DNA from: Paludibacteraceae bacterium | GTDB taxonomy: Bacteria > Bacteroidota > Bacteroidia > Bacteroidales > Paludibacteraceae | Assembly: GCA_017451525.1 (NCBI GenBank) | Contig: JAFTOD010000001.1 | Coordinates: 124,001-188,000 of the forward strand | Direction of reading: 5' to 3' | Length of the DNA: 64,000 bases | Part shown: positions 43,448 through 52,130 of the stretch, piece by piece | Layout: every line of letters starts with the position of its first letter | Numbering within the stretch: the stretch's first letter is position 1 | Translations under genes and position numbers: made by a program | Notes under the pieces: generated by a model | What the model was told of the DNA's origin: nothing | Seen by the model: the letters and a program-made list of their open reading frames with translations, nothing else | Databases searched by the model: none

Positions 43448-43479
43448 TTTGCATATTTTCTAAAAAAAGTGTATCTTTG
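43448..43479 (+). promoter_or_regulatory. Promoter of the LRR gene
   Basis: TTTG at 43448-43451 and TATCTTTG at 43472-43479, spacer 20; ATG 28 bases later. Confidence 0.78.
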
Positions 43480-43506
43480 CAGCAAATTACAATATAAATC
43501 AAAGCC

Positions 43507-45882
43507 ATGGAAAAAGTAACCATCGACAATGTATGCTATGAGTTAAATGCAAAAAATCGTACAGCAGTTATTGTAAAAGGAAAATGTGAAGGTAATATTG
43601 TTATTCCAGACAATATTACACATCGTGATATTGTCTACATTATCAAAGGTGTTGGCGAGAGTGCCTTTTATAATACTCGCACAAAGTTTACTAAAACTGA
43701 GGATTCAAAAATGGAAATGATTATTTCACCTCGTTCTCCAATCACTTCTATTGTTCTTCCTCAAAGCGTTACTCGTATACAAAAATATGCATTTTCATAT
43801 TGTACACACCTTACTTCAATTATAATTCCACAAGGTGTTACCTTTATAGGTGAACAGGCATTTGAATTTTGTTCTCTTAAATCTATCACACTTCCGAGTT
43901 CTATATCGGAGATTGAAGATTACACTTTCCAGATGTGTTCTTCGCTTACTGAAGTGTTGATTCCAAACGGTGTTACACGAATTGGGAATGGAGCATTCAC
44001 AGGTTGCTCATCACTTACTTCAATAACCATCCCTGATGGTGTAACTGAGATTGGAGAGGGAGCATTTTCTGGTTGTTCATCACTTACTTCAATAATCATT
44101 CCTGAAACTGTAACTGAAATAGGAGAATCTGCATTTTCAGGTTGTTCGTCTTTAACTTCTATAACGATTCCAAAAAGCGTATCTTACATTGGAAAAAATG
44201 CTTTTAGAGGCTGTACATCTGTTACATCTATTATTGTTGATAAAAATAATCCATGTTATGATAGTCGTGACAATTGTAATGCTATTATATCAAACGATAC
44301 TTTAAAAATTGGTTGTCAGAAATCTATTATTCCACAAGGTGTTACCTCTATAGAAGATAGTGCATTTGAAAATTGTACTTCATTAGAATCTATTACGATA
44401 CCAGAGTCAATCATCTATATTGGACAAAATGCTTTTTATAACACAGGAATATACAATAATGATTCTAATTGGGATAAAGGCTTATTATATATTGATAAGT
44501 GTCTTATTGCAGTCAAGGAGATAAAGCAATGTGAACTTATTGATAGACATTTGTACGAATCTTACCCTCGAAAATGCCGTATCAAAGAAGGTACTTTGGT
44601 AATTGGAGAATATGCTTTTAAAGATTGTACACATTTTACTTCTATTACACTTGCCAAGAGTATACTTACTATTGGAGATTATGCATTTAATGGTTGTCAT
44701 TCTATTAAATCCATTACAATCCCCAATAATATAGAATATATTGGCTATGGTGCGTTTAAAGATACTGAACTATATGGAAATGAATCCTATTGGGATAATG
44801 GTGTTTTATATATTGATAATTGTTTGATAAAAGCAAAAACATCAATATCTGAATGCCTTGTAAAAGAAAATACCGTAATTATTGCAAATGGTGCCTTTGC
44901 AAGTGATAATTCCAATATTTCTCCTTCGCTTGTTTCTATTACAATTCCAAATAGTGTAAGAAGAATTGGGAGTAGTGCATTCTACAAATGTGCATCATTG
45001 ATTTCAATTAATATTCCCAAAGATATTAAGGTCGTAGAAAGTAGCACATTTGAGGGGTGCTCATCTATTAAATCTATTTATATACCAAATGGTGTCGTTA
45101 GAATTGGTGATAGTGTCTTTTCTTGTTGTAGAAACCTTTCTACAATCAATCTTCCAGATACTGTGACAACGATTGAGCAATCTGCTTTTCAAGGATGTTC
45201 TTCTTTAACAGCAATCAATATTCCCAATAATGTACAAGAAATAAGCACTAGTGTTTTTTGGGGGTGTTCTTCTCTTATGTCAATTAATATTCCTAATAGC
45301 ATAATTACTATTGGGAACAGTGCATTTTATCGCTGTAACAAGCTGACTTCAATAACCATTCCAGAGAGTGTAACAACCATTGAAGGATTTGCTTTTGGAG
45401 AATGTTCGGCTATAACATCAGTAAAATTACCTCATAATATCATCAAATTTGAAGAGCACATATTCGATACTTGTAGATCATTGCAGACTATTATTGTTCC
45501 TGCTGGTAAAAAAGAAATTTATTGTAAACTTGGTTTAGAGAATTTGCGTCGTTTCATAGTAGAAAAACAAGATACAGCAGAGTCCATTCCAAATACTCAT
45601 CAAGAGGAGTATATTATTCTCCTCAATATAGCTAAAGGCTATGAACTTGGTATTGGAGTAATGAAAAATCTTGCGCAAGCAGTCCTTTGTTATAGTCAAG
45701 CAGCAGAAAAAGGATGTGCTGAGGCTGCATATCATTTAGGTGAATTATATGAAACAGGGAAAGGACTTCCGCTAAATTATTCTTTAGCTATTGATTGGTA
45801 TACAAAGGCTGCAAATTTATCACATCCAGATGCACTAAATCGTAAACAATATTGTCAACAACAATTGCTCAACGAACAATAG
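43507..45882 (+). CDS. BspA-type leucine-rich-repeat protein with C-terminal Sel1 repeats
   Basis: The 791-residue protein consists mainly of 23-residue LRR_5 repeats of the Treponema/Bacteroides BspA type, for example SSLTSITIP followed by GVTEIGEGAFSGC; well over a dozen copies are visible between residues 75 and 670. Two islands (about 315-350 and 425-460) interrupt them with YWDNGVLYIDNCLI-like sequence, which is common in such proteins. Residues about 700-785 hold two Sel1-like helical repeats (KGYELGIGVMKNLAQAVLCYSQAAEKGCAEAAYHLGELYE). No signal peptide is present, so unlike BspA adhesins it is probably cytoplasmic. It may bind proteins; its partners are unknown. Confidence 0.9.
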   Translation: MEKVTIDNVCYELNAKNRTAVIVKGKCEGNIVIPDNITHRDIVYIIKGVGESAFYNTRTKFTKTEDSKMEMIISPRSPITSIVLPQSVTRIQKYAFSYCTHLTSIIIPQGVTFIGEQAFEFCSLKSITLPSSISEIEDYTFQMCSSLTEVLIPNGVTRIGNGAFTGCSSLTSITIPDGVTEIGEGAFSGCSSLTSIIIPETVTEIGESAFSGCSSLTSITIPKSVSYIGKNAFRGCTSVTSIIVDKNNPCYDSRDNCNAIISNDTLKIGCQKSIIPQGVTSIEDSAFENCTSLESITIPESIIYIGQNAFYNTGIYNNDSNWDKGLLYIDKCLIAVKEIKQCELIDRHLYESYPRKCRIKEGTLVIGEYAFKDCTHFTSITLAKSILTIGDYAFNGCHSIKSITIPNNIEYIGYGAFKDTELYGNESYWDNGVLYIDNCLIKAKTSISECLVKENTVIIANGAFASDNSNISPSLVSITIPNSVRRIGSSAFYKCASLISINIPKDIKVVESSTFEGCSSIKSIYIPNGVVRIGDSVFSCCRNLSTINLPDTVTTIEQSAFQGCSSLTAINIPNNVQEISTSVFWGCSSLMSINIPNSIITIGNSAFYRCNKLTSITIPESVTTIEGFAFGECSAITSVKLPHNIIKFEEHIFDTCRSLQTIIVPAGKKEIYCKLGLENLRRFIVEKQDTAESIPNTHQEEYIILLNIAKGYELGIGVMKNLAQAVLCYSQAAEKGCAEAAYHLGELYETGKGLPLNYSLAIDWYTKAANLSHPDALNRKQYCQQQLLNEQ

Positions 45883-45900
45883 TTCACTTATACTATTAAA

Positions 45901-46080
45901 ATGCCATTATCTGATTATCAGGCAATCCGTTTTGCCAATGAGCGTATATATGGAGATGATGATTATTATGATATCAGCGAATATCGGCATGTATGTGGTT
46001 GGTGTATTGGCAAGGATTATATGTATCTGAATTATATTCTTTCAGCCCAACAAACTGAATATATCTACATCATTAATTAA
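45901..46080 (+). CDS. Small acidic, tyrosine-rich protein (59 residues)
   Basis: An ORF of 59 codons starts 18 bases after the LRR gene and is in good position for co-transcription. The product is tyrosine- and aspartate-rich (IYGDDDYYDISEY) with a Cys pair in VCGWCIG. It has no signal peptide and no known motif. It could be a genuine small partner protein of the LRR-Sel1 protein or the remnant of a larger gene. Confidence 0.5.
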   Translation: MPLSDYQAIRFANERIYGDDDYYDISEYRHVCGWCIGKDYMYLNYILSAQQTEYIYIIN

Positions 46081-46104
46081 GGCACAACATCCTAACATAG
46101 CCAT

Positions 46105-46365
46105 TCTTGAGTACAATCTTCGGCACAATCTTCGGCACAAAGAAAAAAATAACAAAAAAATCACTCAAGCGGGAGGCGTTGGTAATCAACACCTTCCGTT
46201 TGCTTTAAGCGTCTTTTTATAGCAAAATTTACAAATCTTCGGCACAAAACCCCTTCCGTGCCGAAGATTTTTGCAGCATTATTATAGAGACACGTTTATA
46301 GAAAGCCACAGAAAGCCCATAGAAGTCCCACAGATCTCCTATCGTGGTCCCCTAACTTCGTTCGT
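46105..46365. repeat. Dispersed hairpin repeat element, copy 2
   Basis: This copy has cttcggcacaa blocks, a degenerate hairpin (gcgggaggcgt...accttccgtttgc), tttttgcagcattattatagagacac, then agccacagaaagccc, gatctcctat and ggtcccctaactt. The ends match copy 1. A palindrome aatcttcggcac/gtgccgaagatt lies near 46230-46268. It follows the LRR gene and the small ORF. Confidence 0.65.
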
Positions 46366-46377
46366 TAAACCAGAAAT

Positions 46378-46468
46378 AGCCAAACGGCGTATTGAAATTG
46401 CGCCAAATGTACGATTGATTTTCAGCCAAATGGCGGATTAAAATTGCGCTAAATGCACGATTTGTTGC
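46378..46468. repeat. Tandem duplication, 46-bp period, before the ATPase promoter
   Basis: Two adjacent units begin at 46378 and 46424 and share agccaaa-ggcg, attaaaattgcgc-aaatg and acgatt. The second ends just before the promoter of the ATPase gene. They could be paired binding sites for a regulator. Confidence 0.7.
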
Positions 46469-46475
46469 AAAAATA

Positions 46476-46507
46476 TTTGCATATATCAAAGATTTTCAGT
46501 ACCTTTG
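46476..46507 (+). promoter_or_regulatory. Promoter of the AAA/DUF4143 gene
   Basis: TTTG at 46476-46479 and TACCTTTG at 46500-46507, spacer 20. Confidence 0.78.
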
Positions 46508-46532
46508 CAGCAAAATTAAAAATTAATCAATT

Positions 46533-47831
46533 ATGACAAACTATCGCCCTCGAATTGCAGACCAATTATTGGCTGATTTGTTGGACGCATGCGGATGCGT
46601 TCTAATAGAAGGTAGCAAATGGTGTGGCAAGACCACAACCGCTGAAAAAATCGCAAATAGTGTAGTTTATATGGCGGACCCTACAGAAGGTGAACGTAAT
46701 AGACAGTTAGCAAAGGCGACACCTAATTATTTGTTGCAAGGCGACATACCTCGTTTGATTGATGAATGGCAAGTCGTCCCTACATTATGGGATGCAATAC
46801 GCGGCGAGGTAGATCATCGCCGAGCATTGGGGCAATTTATTATCACGGGGTCAGCGGTTCCGCCACAGCGTGATGAAATTGTGCATACTGGTACAGGTCG
46901 AATTACCACATTGCTCATGCGCCCTATGTCTTTATGGGAATCAGGAGATAGCAATGGCGCAATAAGTTTGGAGAATCTATTTGACCAACCAGAGCAACTC
47001 TTAGCCGACAACTCTATTGATATAGAGGAATTGGTATATCTGATTTGTCGAGGAGGTTGGCCAATGGCTACATTAACCACCAATCGCAAAGCGGCCCTTA
47101 GACAAGCCACCATCTATTATGAGGGTGTGGTCGGAAAAGGCAATGGCGAAAACTCTGATATTTCACGAGTAGATGGCGTCAAGCGTGATCCTGAAAGAGT
47201 TAGGCGATTGATGCGCAGTCTGAGTCGTCATCAAGGCACACAAGCACCACTAAAGACTATATATCAAGATATTGTTGCAAATGATGTAGATTCACTAAAA
47301 GAAGAAACTATTTCTGCATATATAACTGCATTAAAGAAAATCTTTTGCGTAGAGGATATGCCAGCATGGAATCCGTGTCTGCGCAGCAAAACGGCTATTC
47401 GCACTTCCGATACACGCTATTTTGTAGATCCTAGTATAGCAGTTGCAGCTATGCGTATTGGTCCACAAGACCTCATCAACGACTTAGAGACGATGGGATT
47501 ATTATTCGAAGCAATGGCTGTACGCGATTTGCGTGTATATGCAGGGGCATTGGATGGTCATATCTATCATTACCGCGACAAGAATAATTTAGAGTGCGAT
47601 GCCGTTCTACATTTAGAAAATGGCAAGTACGGCTTGATTGAAATCAAATTAGGTGGCGATGATGCAATCAACAAAGGAGCAAGTACACTGCAAGCATTAG
47701 CAGATAAGATAGACACCACTCGAATGCCTAAACCATCCTTCTTGATGGTTATCGTTGGCGTAGGAAAGCATGCTTATCGCCGCCAAGAAGATGGAGTGTA
47801 TGTTGTACCAATTGGTTGTTTGAAACCATAA
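46533..47831 (+). CDS. AAA-type ATPase with DUF4143 domain
   Basis: The 432-residue protein has Walker A EGSKWCGKTTT near residues 27-37, a Walker B-like LIDEWQ near 78-83, and a TGS sensor (FIITGSAVP), followed by a winged-helix part and a DUF4143 domain whose core has FEAMAVRDLRVYAG, YRDKNNLECDAVL and YGLIEIKLGG. The last resembles the PD-(D/E)xK-like end of these proteins. The family is abundant in Bacteroidota, with poorly known function. It stands alone with its own promoter inside the accessory region. Confidence 0.88.
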   Translation: MTNYRPRIADQLLADLLDACGCVLIEGSKWCGKTTTAEKIANSVVYMADPTEGERNRQLAKATPNYLLQGDIPRLIDEWQVVPTLWDAIRGEVDHRRALGQFIITGSAVPPQRDEIVHTGTGRITTLLMRPMSLWESGDSNGAISLENLFDQPEQLLADNSIDIEELVYLICRGGWPMATLTTNRKAALRQATIYYEGVVGKGNGENSDISRVDGVKRDPERVRRLMRSLSRHQGTQAPLKTIYQDIVANDVDSLKEETISAYITALKKIFCVEDMPAWNPCLRSKTAIRTSDTRYFVDPSIAVAAMRIGPQDLINDLETMGLLFEAMAVRDLRVYAGALDGHIYHYRDKNNLECDAVLHLENGKYGLIEIKLGGDDAINKGASTLQALADKIDTTRMPKPSFLMVIVGVGKHAYRRQEDGVYVVPIGCLKP

Positions 47832-47867
47832 ACTAAAATCGCCATAAAAAACATTTAGCTTATCATT

Positions 47868-48245
47868 ATTCGGCAGAACTTTCGGCATACAAAAACTTTT
47901 TTCTAAAAAAATACACTACGCGGGAAGCATAGTAAACACTACACTTCCCGCGTGTTGTATATACCATTTTACTCTCAAAAATCACCTATCGTCTTATCTC
48001 GCCCAATGGGCTTGAACGATTAATCGCAAGCGATTTTTCGGCACAAAACTACCAAAATGCCGAAAATACGGCATTATTATAATATATGGAGGCACAAATA
48101 ATATTAGATAATCGCCACAGATAGGGCACAACTAGGCGATAGATGTGCTACAGTGGTCGCGAAGTGCTCGCGTAGCCCGAGGGGAACTTGAGAGCGACCT
48201 AATACAGCCACAGAAAGCCCACAGATCTCCTACAGATCTCCTTAT
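47868..48245. repeat. Dispersed hairpin repeat element, copy 3
   Basis: This copy has an attcggcagaac/ttcggcataca start, the hairpin acgcgggaag/cttcccgcgt at 47918-47953, then ttttcggcacaaaa, a palindrome aatgccg/cggcatt near 48056-48076, tattataatatatggaggcac, and agccacagaaagccc with gatctcctac. The order of blocks matches copy 1. A private segment with cgcaagcg hairpins is inserted near 47985-48035. Confidence 0.68.
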
Positions 48246-48249
48246 TTTG

Positions 48250-48327
48250 TTCTATGCTTGCGCTGATTCCTCAAAGTGGGGACTCTTCGGGCGCTACGCT
48301 CGGAGTGCGTTCCGTCGCACTCCTTCA
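48250..48327. repeat. Second arm of the inverted repeat (partner of 41263-41340)
   Basis: The 78 bases match the complement of 41263-41340 with roughly four in five bases identical by eye, and ggagtgcgttccgtcgcact is identical in both. Inside it, cggagtgcgttccg is itself a small palindrome. The pair flanks the accessory segment. Confidence 0.75.
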
Positions 48328-48338
48328 GATCCCGAAAC

Positions 48339-49115
48339 TTATAGAGAACTTGTGGGAGTCTCGCTAAGGTAGCTACTTATCCGATATTGTTTCTTCCCTT
48401 TTGTGAACTTACCATACTGAATGGCATTCACAGGGCAGATATGGAAACATGCCAAGCACTGCGTACAGTGGTCGCTCCACTCTGGACGACCATCTGCCAG
48501 CGAGATATTATGTACTGGACATGTCTGTGCACAACGCCCACAGGCGGTGCAAGCGTCTGTTGTGAAGAATGGCTCGGCGGTAAGTTGGTACTTATTGAAA
48601 CTACTACCTATCACATAACTCTTGAATCGTGCCAATTGTCCTTCGTGGCAGTCAAAAACATGTTGCTGCGCCTTTAGTCGCTCCACAATCTGTGGCAATC
48701 GCTCTTTGGCAGCAGCAATCTTGCGAGCAGCCACCTCGTCGGCATCAATGCCAAAACCAGGGAACGACACATAGGTGTTAGGCATCACCACCGAATAACC
48801 CGCATGGCATTGCCATCCACGTGCAGTCACCGCCTCACAGAAGATATCCGCCGTCTTGCCTGTCTCCGCTCCGCAAGTGCATACGAAATACAGATAATTG
48901 GGCGCACTCATCTTCACACGTCCAATAAAATCCATCACCAGTTTGGGCGGAGCCCACGAATAAACAGGAAACACAAAGCCCACCTTCTCGTCGGGCTGAA
49001 TATCCAACTGCTCATCCGCATAATCAGCCACTTTTACGAGCCGTTCGCCCAACTGCTCTGCCAACACTTGCGCCACCCACGCCGAGTTGCCTACTCCAGA
49101 AAAATAGAAAATCAT
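48339..49115 (-). CDS. EFR1-type flavodoxin-ferredoxin protein
   Basis: ATG 49115 gives 258 residues; the upstream extension of the frame lies before the promoter and is unlikely to be coding. Residues 1-160 form a flavodoxin-like domain with FMN loop FSGVGNSAWVA and FPVYSWAPPKLV, then YFVCTCGAETG. Residues about 195-245 carry two 4Fe-4S clusters, CTACGRCAQTCP and CTQCLACFHICP. These EFR1 family proteins are single-chain electron carriers of anaerobes. The partner enzyme is unknown. Confidence 0.9.
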   Translation of the reverse strand: MIFYFSGVGNSAWVAQVLAEQLGERLVKVADYADEQLDIQPDEKVGFVFPVYSWAPPKLVMDFIGRVKMSAPNYLYFVCTCGAETGKTADIFCEAVTARGWQCHAGYSVVMPNTYVSFPGFGIDADEVAARKIAAAKERLPQIVERLKAQQHVFDCHEGQLARFKSYVIGSSFNKYQLTAEPFFTTDACTACGRCAQTCPVHNISLADGRPEWSDHCTQCLACFHICPVNAIQYGKFTKGKKQYRISSYLSETPTSSL

Positions 49116-49139
49116 ATCTGCCTTCTTTTTATTCTGGGA

Positions 49140-49171
49140 CAAAGGTACAGAAAATTTTTCGTATATGCAAA
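49140..49171 (-). promoter_or_regulatory. Promoter of the EFR1 gene
   Basis: Leftward TTTG at 49171-49168 and TACCTTTG at 49147-49140, spacer 20. It decides the start at 49115. Confidence 0.78.
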
Positions 49172-49278
49172 TTTTTGTTCTTGGAGCGCTTTTGAGGTAA
49201 GTAATCTGTGCCACCTACAAAAACAGCATCGCCCATTTCGAGCGGTGCTGTTGAATGATAGTCATCAATCAGGAAGAA

Positions 49279-49770
49279 CTACACCTCCTTTTTAGGAGAA
49301 ATGATTTCTCGCAAGAGTGCGAAGAGTTGCTGCACCTGTGCCCAATCGCGTTGCACCGATGCGATGTCGCGCTCCAATAGTTCGCGCTGCATAGTAGATT
49401 GGTTTTCAATGGATTGCTTCTGTTGCTTCAGTGGAGCAGGACTATCCATTATGACTTCGCTAAGGTGCTTTTCTATTGGGCGCACAAACCACAACCATCT
49501 GCCCCAATACACCCCTAACGCAATCAATCCCATGCCTCCAGCAATCACCAGATACGATGCCCACATCGGCAGCCACTGTTCGAGCCAAGCAGCCAAAGCT
49601 ATCGCCAAGAAAATAAGTCCAACAACCACGATTGCTGTAATAGAGAACAGCGCAATAATGAGCCCTAACAACTGACTTGTTTGCTCTATGCTCTGCACTT
49701 TCAGCAGTTGAAATTGCGACTTGATATATGATTGAATATCAGCAAGTAGCTGATTGTAAAAATCTTTCAT
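49279..49770 (-). CDS. Phage-holin-superfamily (DUF1469-like) membrane protein
   Basis: The 163-residue protein has an N-terminal helix (YIKSQFQLLKVQSIEQTSQ), two transmembrane helices (LLGLIIALFSITAIVVVGLIFLAIALAAWL and YLVIAGGMGLIALGVYWGRWL) and a long charged C-terminal helix. That is the DUF1469/holin-superfamily III pattern, commonly next to a YtxH protein as here. It is a housekeeping envelope protein of unknown role rather than a phage holin. A small-hairpin array separates it from the YtxH gene. Confidence 0.8.
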   Translation of the reverse strand: MKDFYNQLLADIQSYIKSQFQLLKVQSIEQTSQLLGLIIALFSITAIVVVGLIFLAIALAAWLEQWLPMWASYLVIAGGMGLIALGVYWGRWLWFVRPIEKHLSEVIMDSPAPLKQQKQSIENQSTMQRELLERDIASVQRDWAQVQQLFALLREIISPKKEV

Positions 49771-49774
49771 AGTT

Positions 49775-49940
49775 AAACGTTTTTGGTCGGCAATGCCGAC
49801 GTTATTTGCTTTGCGTTATCTGTGCTGCGCACGTTTTCTGTTTCGCGTTATTAACGTTTACTAATAACGTGCCAAAGGTACATAAAACGCCGAAGGCATG
49901 AAACGTCCCATAGGAACATATAACGCGCCTTCGGCGCCTA
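49775..49940. repeat. Hairpin array with aacgt/gttat linkers
   Basis: About seven small palindromes follow each other: ggtcggcaatgccgac, gtgctgcgcac, gttattaacgtttactaataac, gccgaaggc, cccataggaac and cgccttcggcgc, joined by linkers containing acgtt or gttat. A TACCTTTG element (49873-49880, minus strand) lies among them. The array is transcribed if YtxH and the downstream gene share a message. Confidence 0.75.
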
Positions 49941-49942
49941 AG

Positions 49943-50206
49943 TTACTTCTTCGCAGCATCTTCTACTGCGGCTTCGATGTCGGCTTTGCAGTGGCAGTTG
50001 CACATACCATTGCGGATACGGCTCATCACTTTGTCCACGAGTTTGTTGATTTCATCGAGATTGAGGTTTTTGTACTTCTCGCGAGCGATGGCCGCGATCT
50101 CTGCGCGTAATTCTGCGCCACTCTTTGGAGCAAATAGCAATGCTGCTGTAGCTCCTACCACTGCTCCTCCCAGAAGAGCCAATAGCATTTTGGTTACGTT
50201 TGTCAT
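49943..50206 (-). CDS. YtxH-domain protein
   Basis: The 87-residue protein has a glycine/alanine transmembrane segment LLALLGGAVVGATAALLFAPKSGAELR, the FAP-KSG motif of YtxH proteins, and a charged helix. The last 25 residues carry a CNCHC cluster (GMCNCHCKADIE), which is unusual for the family and may bind metal. Such proteins are small membrane-associated stress or envelope factors. Confidence 0.82.
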   Translation of the reverse strand: MTNVTKMLLALLGGAVVGATAALLFAPKSGAELRAEIAAIAREKYKNLNLDEINKLVDKVMSRIRNGMCNCHCKADIEAAVEDAAKK

Positions 50207-50254
50207 AGTTGGTTTGGTTAAAAAGTTAATGATTAAGGTTTAGGTTTATTGGTT

Positions 50255-50299
50255 CATCTATTAGGGCAAGAGCTTTTTCTGCCCTTGCCCTAATAGATG
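50255..50299 (-). terminator. Long stem-loop upstream of YtxH
   Basis: A perfect 16-bp stem catctattagggcaag/cttgccctaatagatg encloses a 13-base loop. A second stem-loop precedes it in the direction of transcription. It probably backs up termination of the lipoprotein gene; the T tract is weak. Confidence 0.65.
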
Positions 50300-50327
50300 C
50301 AATTTCTATGCCAAAGTGATAAAACAA

Positions 50328-50361
50328 CTCACCCCGCAAATAAATTGATTTGCAGGGTGAG
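50328..50361 (-). terminator. Terminator of the lipoprotein gene
   Basis: Read leftward, stem ctcaccctgcaaat/atttgcggggtgag, with one mismatch, is followed by ttgtttta. Confidence 0.75.
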
Positions 50362-50384
50362 GGAAAAAATACTATTTTCGTTTC

Positions 50385-51062
50385 TTATTCGTTGATATTC
50401 TTCACGAAATTATAGGCATGTGAGTAGGCATCTAATAAAGCATTGTAGAGAAGATTACGATAACGGTCGTTGACTGCTTCAACATCGGTGTGCTTATGCG
50501 TGAATTGACCTTTATACATATCCTTCTCTTGTACTTCGATAGGTGTTGTCATAACAACCTCTTTCTTTACAGTATCATATACATACAAATGATACTCTCC
50601 ATTCAAGATGATTTGGCAATCATTGGCATCCGCAGCACACATCATAGGAACATATACAGGGAATAATGTAAAACATGTAATACCTGCAATGAGCCAACCT
50701 CCAAGTTCTAATCCATAACTATCACTAACAGCATCATTTTTCGAATATGAATGCTTTACTACATCTATAAAAGTGATGTAACGCATGGATGCTTTGTAGG
50801 TTTCTAATTCTTGCAATGAATAAATACCCATATAGAATTTTTGATGGTTTATTGCAATATGTCTGCGCTCTAATTCTGCTCCAAAATCCTTAAGCAGAAT
50901 ATCACCACGCTTCATATTCTTAAAACCAATAAACTCCATATTCTCTTGTCCAAAATGGCTTTGCGTGCGTGCTACGGGTTGTACGCCTTGTAACGCAGTA
51001 TGACAAGAGGAAAGAAATAGCACTCCAATAAAGAGTATTGCAAATATTTTAGTTGATTTCAT
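50385..51062 (-). CDS. Putative lipoprotein of unknown function
   Basis: The 225-residue protein has a lipoprotein signal peptide ending LFLSSC, so Cys20 is likely acylated. The remainder contains a middle hydrophobic helix (WLIAGITCFTLFPVYVPMMCA) and strands on both sides. I recognise no family. It follows the next exported protein after 20 bases; both are AT-rich and probably form one operon. Confidence 0.68.
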   Translation of the reverse strand: MKSTKIFAILFIGVLFLSSCHTALQGVQPVARTQSHFGQENMEFIGFKNMKRGDILLKDFGAELERRHIAINHQKFYMGIYSLQELETYKASMRYITFIDVVKHSYSKNDAVSDSYGLELGGWLIAGITCFTLFPVYVPMMCAADANDCQIILNGEYHLYVYDTVKKEVVMTTPIEVQEKDMYKGQFTHKHTDVEAVNDRYRNLLYNALLDAYSHAYNFVKNINE

Positions 51063-51082
51063 GTTGAGTATATTTATGGAAA

Positions 51083-52051
51083 TTAAAATTCTTTTACAGC
51101 AACGATGTATGGACCATAATTAAATGCTCCGAACATGGAACCTGCTTTCCAATAGTGACAGTAAAAGTCTAAAAAAGCTTGTGGATTAATTCCTCCTTCA
51201 TACAGTGTACCAAATGTATAAAAATCATTGTATTTCTTCTTATTATTTACATTTCCTTTTATCCCCCATTTCCCTTTTTTATAGATTTTACTTTGATTCT
51301 CATCTTCAAAAGTCCACGAAGATTTAATCAAAGTAGAAGACTTTAGGTTAGTAGGAGCAAAAAACTCTACGCCTGGTAACAGCAAACCGCCTGTATAACC
51401 AACAATATGTCTGTGGAGATGATACATGCTCCATATTCCATTGTTCCATTTTTTATCTTTTTTCTGAATTTCAAATATATTCTTTGCGTAGTCTTCTCCC
51501 ATCTCTTGTCCTTCTCCGAGGAAATCGGCATATAACTCAATTTCAGCATTCCCAGGAATAAACCAACCTTCACCAAGAGCTTGCGCCCAGACTTGATCAG
51601 GGAAATAAATGGACATGTCTAATCCATTATCTGCGCAATAATCTGCAATTTTTTCTGCATTTTCTTTGCCTTTTTCCGTCAACATACTTGCTAATGCAGG
51701 AAGATGTTTTTTCATTATTTTTTTACGAATCTTTTTGTATGCTTTGTAATCGTATTCAGGCATTTCAAGATATGCCGCCTCAAAATCAGGGCGTGGTTTG
51801 CCAAACTCATTTATGCACCTTGACTTATATTCTTCCCATTGCTTTGAAGCAAAGATTCTTTGTATGCCTTTATTATTTTCGATATGCGCTGTAGCTGACA
51901 TCACCAATCCATGTTCTCCAGTAGCATCTACATAGATTACTATACTTGGTACGCCATCAATTTCCATATAATCGCCTAATTCAACTGCATTTACATTTGT
52001 GCAAAAGCATACTGCAATAACTGCAAGTAAAAATAATTTGATAGATTTCAT
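51083..52051 (-). CDS. Exported protein of unknown function (322 residues)
   Basis: The signal peptide is clear (MKSIKLFLLAVIAVCFCTNVNA). Then comes VELGDYMEIDGVPSIVIYVDATGEHGLVMS, a start often seen in Bacteroidota proteins of the DUF1566-like, product-display type, followed by helices rich in Lys and Glu, and a late Trp/Phe-rich part (GWFIPGNAEIELYADFLG; LLLPGVEFFAPT). I cannot assign a family. It is the first gene of a pair with the lipoprotein. RNA B is encoded just upstream on the same strand and ends at about 52130. Confidence 0.62.
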   Translation of the reverse strand: MKSIKLFLLAVIAVCFCTNVNAVELGDYMEIDGVPSIVIYVDATGEHGLVMSATAHIENNKGIQRIFASKQWEEYKSRCINEFGKPRPDFEAAYLEMPEYDYKAYKKIRKKIMKKHLPALASMLTEKGKENAEKIADYCADNGLDMSIYFPDQVWAQALGEGWFIPGNAEIELYADFLGEGQEMGEDYAKNIFEIQKKDKKWNNGIWSMYHLHRHIVGYTGGLLLPGVEFFAPTNLKSSTLIKSSWTFEDENQSKIYKKGKWGIKGNVNNKKKYNDFYTFGTLYEGGINPQAFLDFYCHYWKAGSMFGAFNYGPYIVAVKEF

Positions 52052-52130
52052 AATTTATTTCTATTTTTAGATTGTTGCTACTCACTTATTGGCTTTTCGC
52101 AAACTCCATGCATCACTAATAAACATAAGA

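Noticed and set aside
48145-48372. 75-codon ORF across repeat copy 3 and the inverted-repeat arm
   Set aside because: It consists of dispersed repeat sequence; no protein family is recognisable.
49279-49770. Prophage lysis gene (holin) and hence a prophage
   Set aside because: The DUF1469-like protein sits beside a YtxH gene as in ordinary chromosomes. No other phage genes are present.
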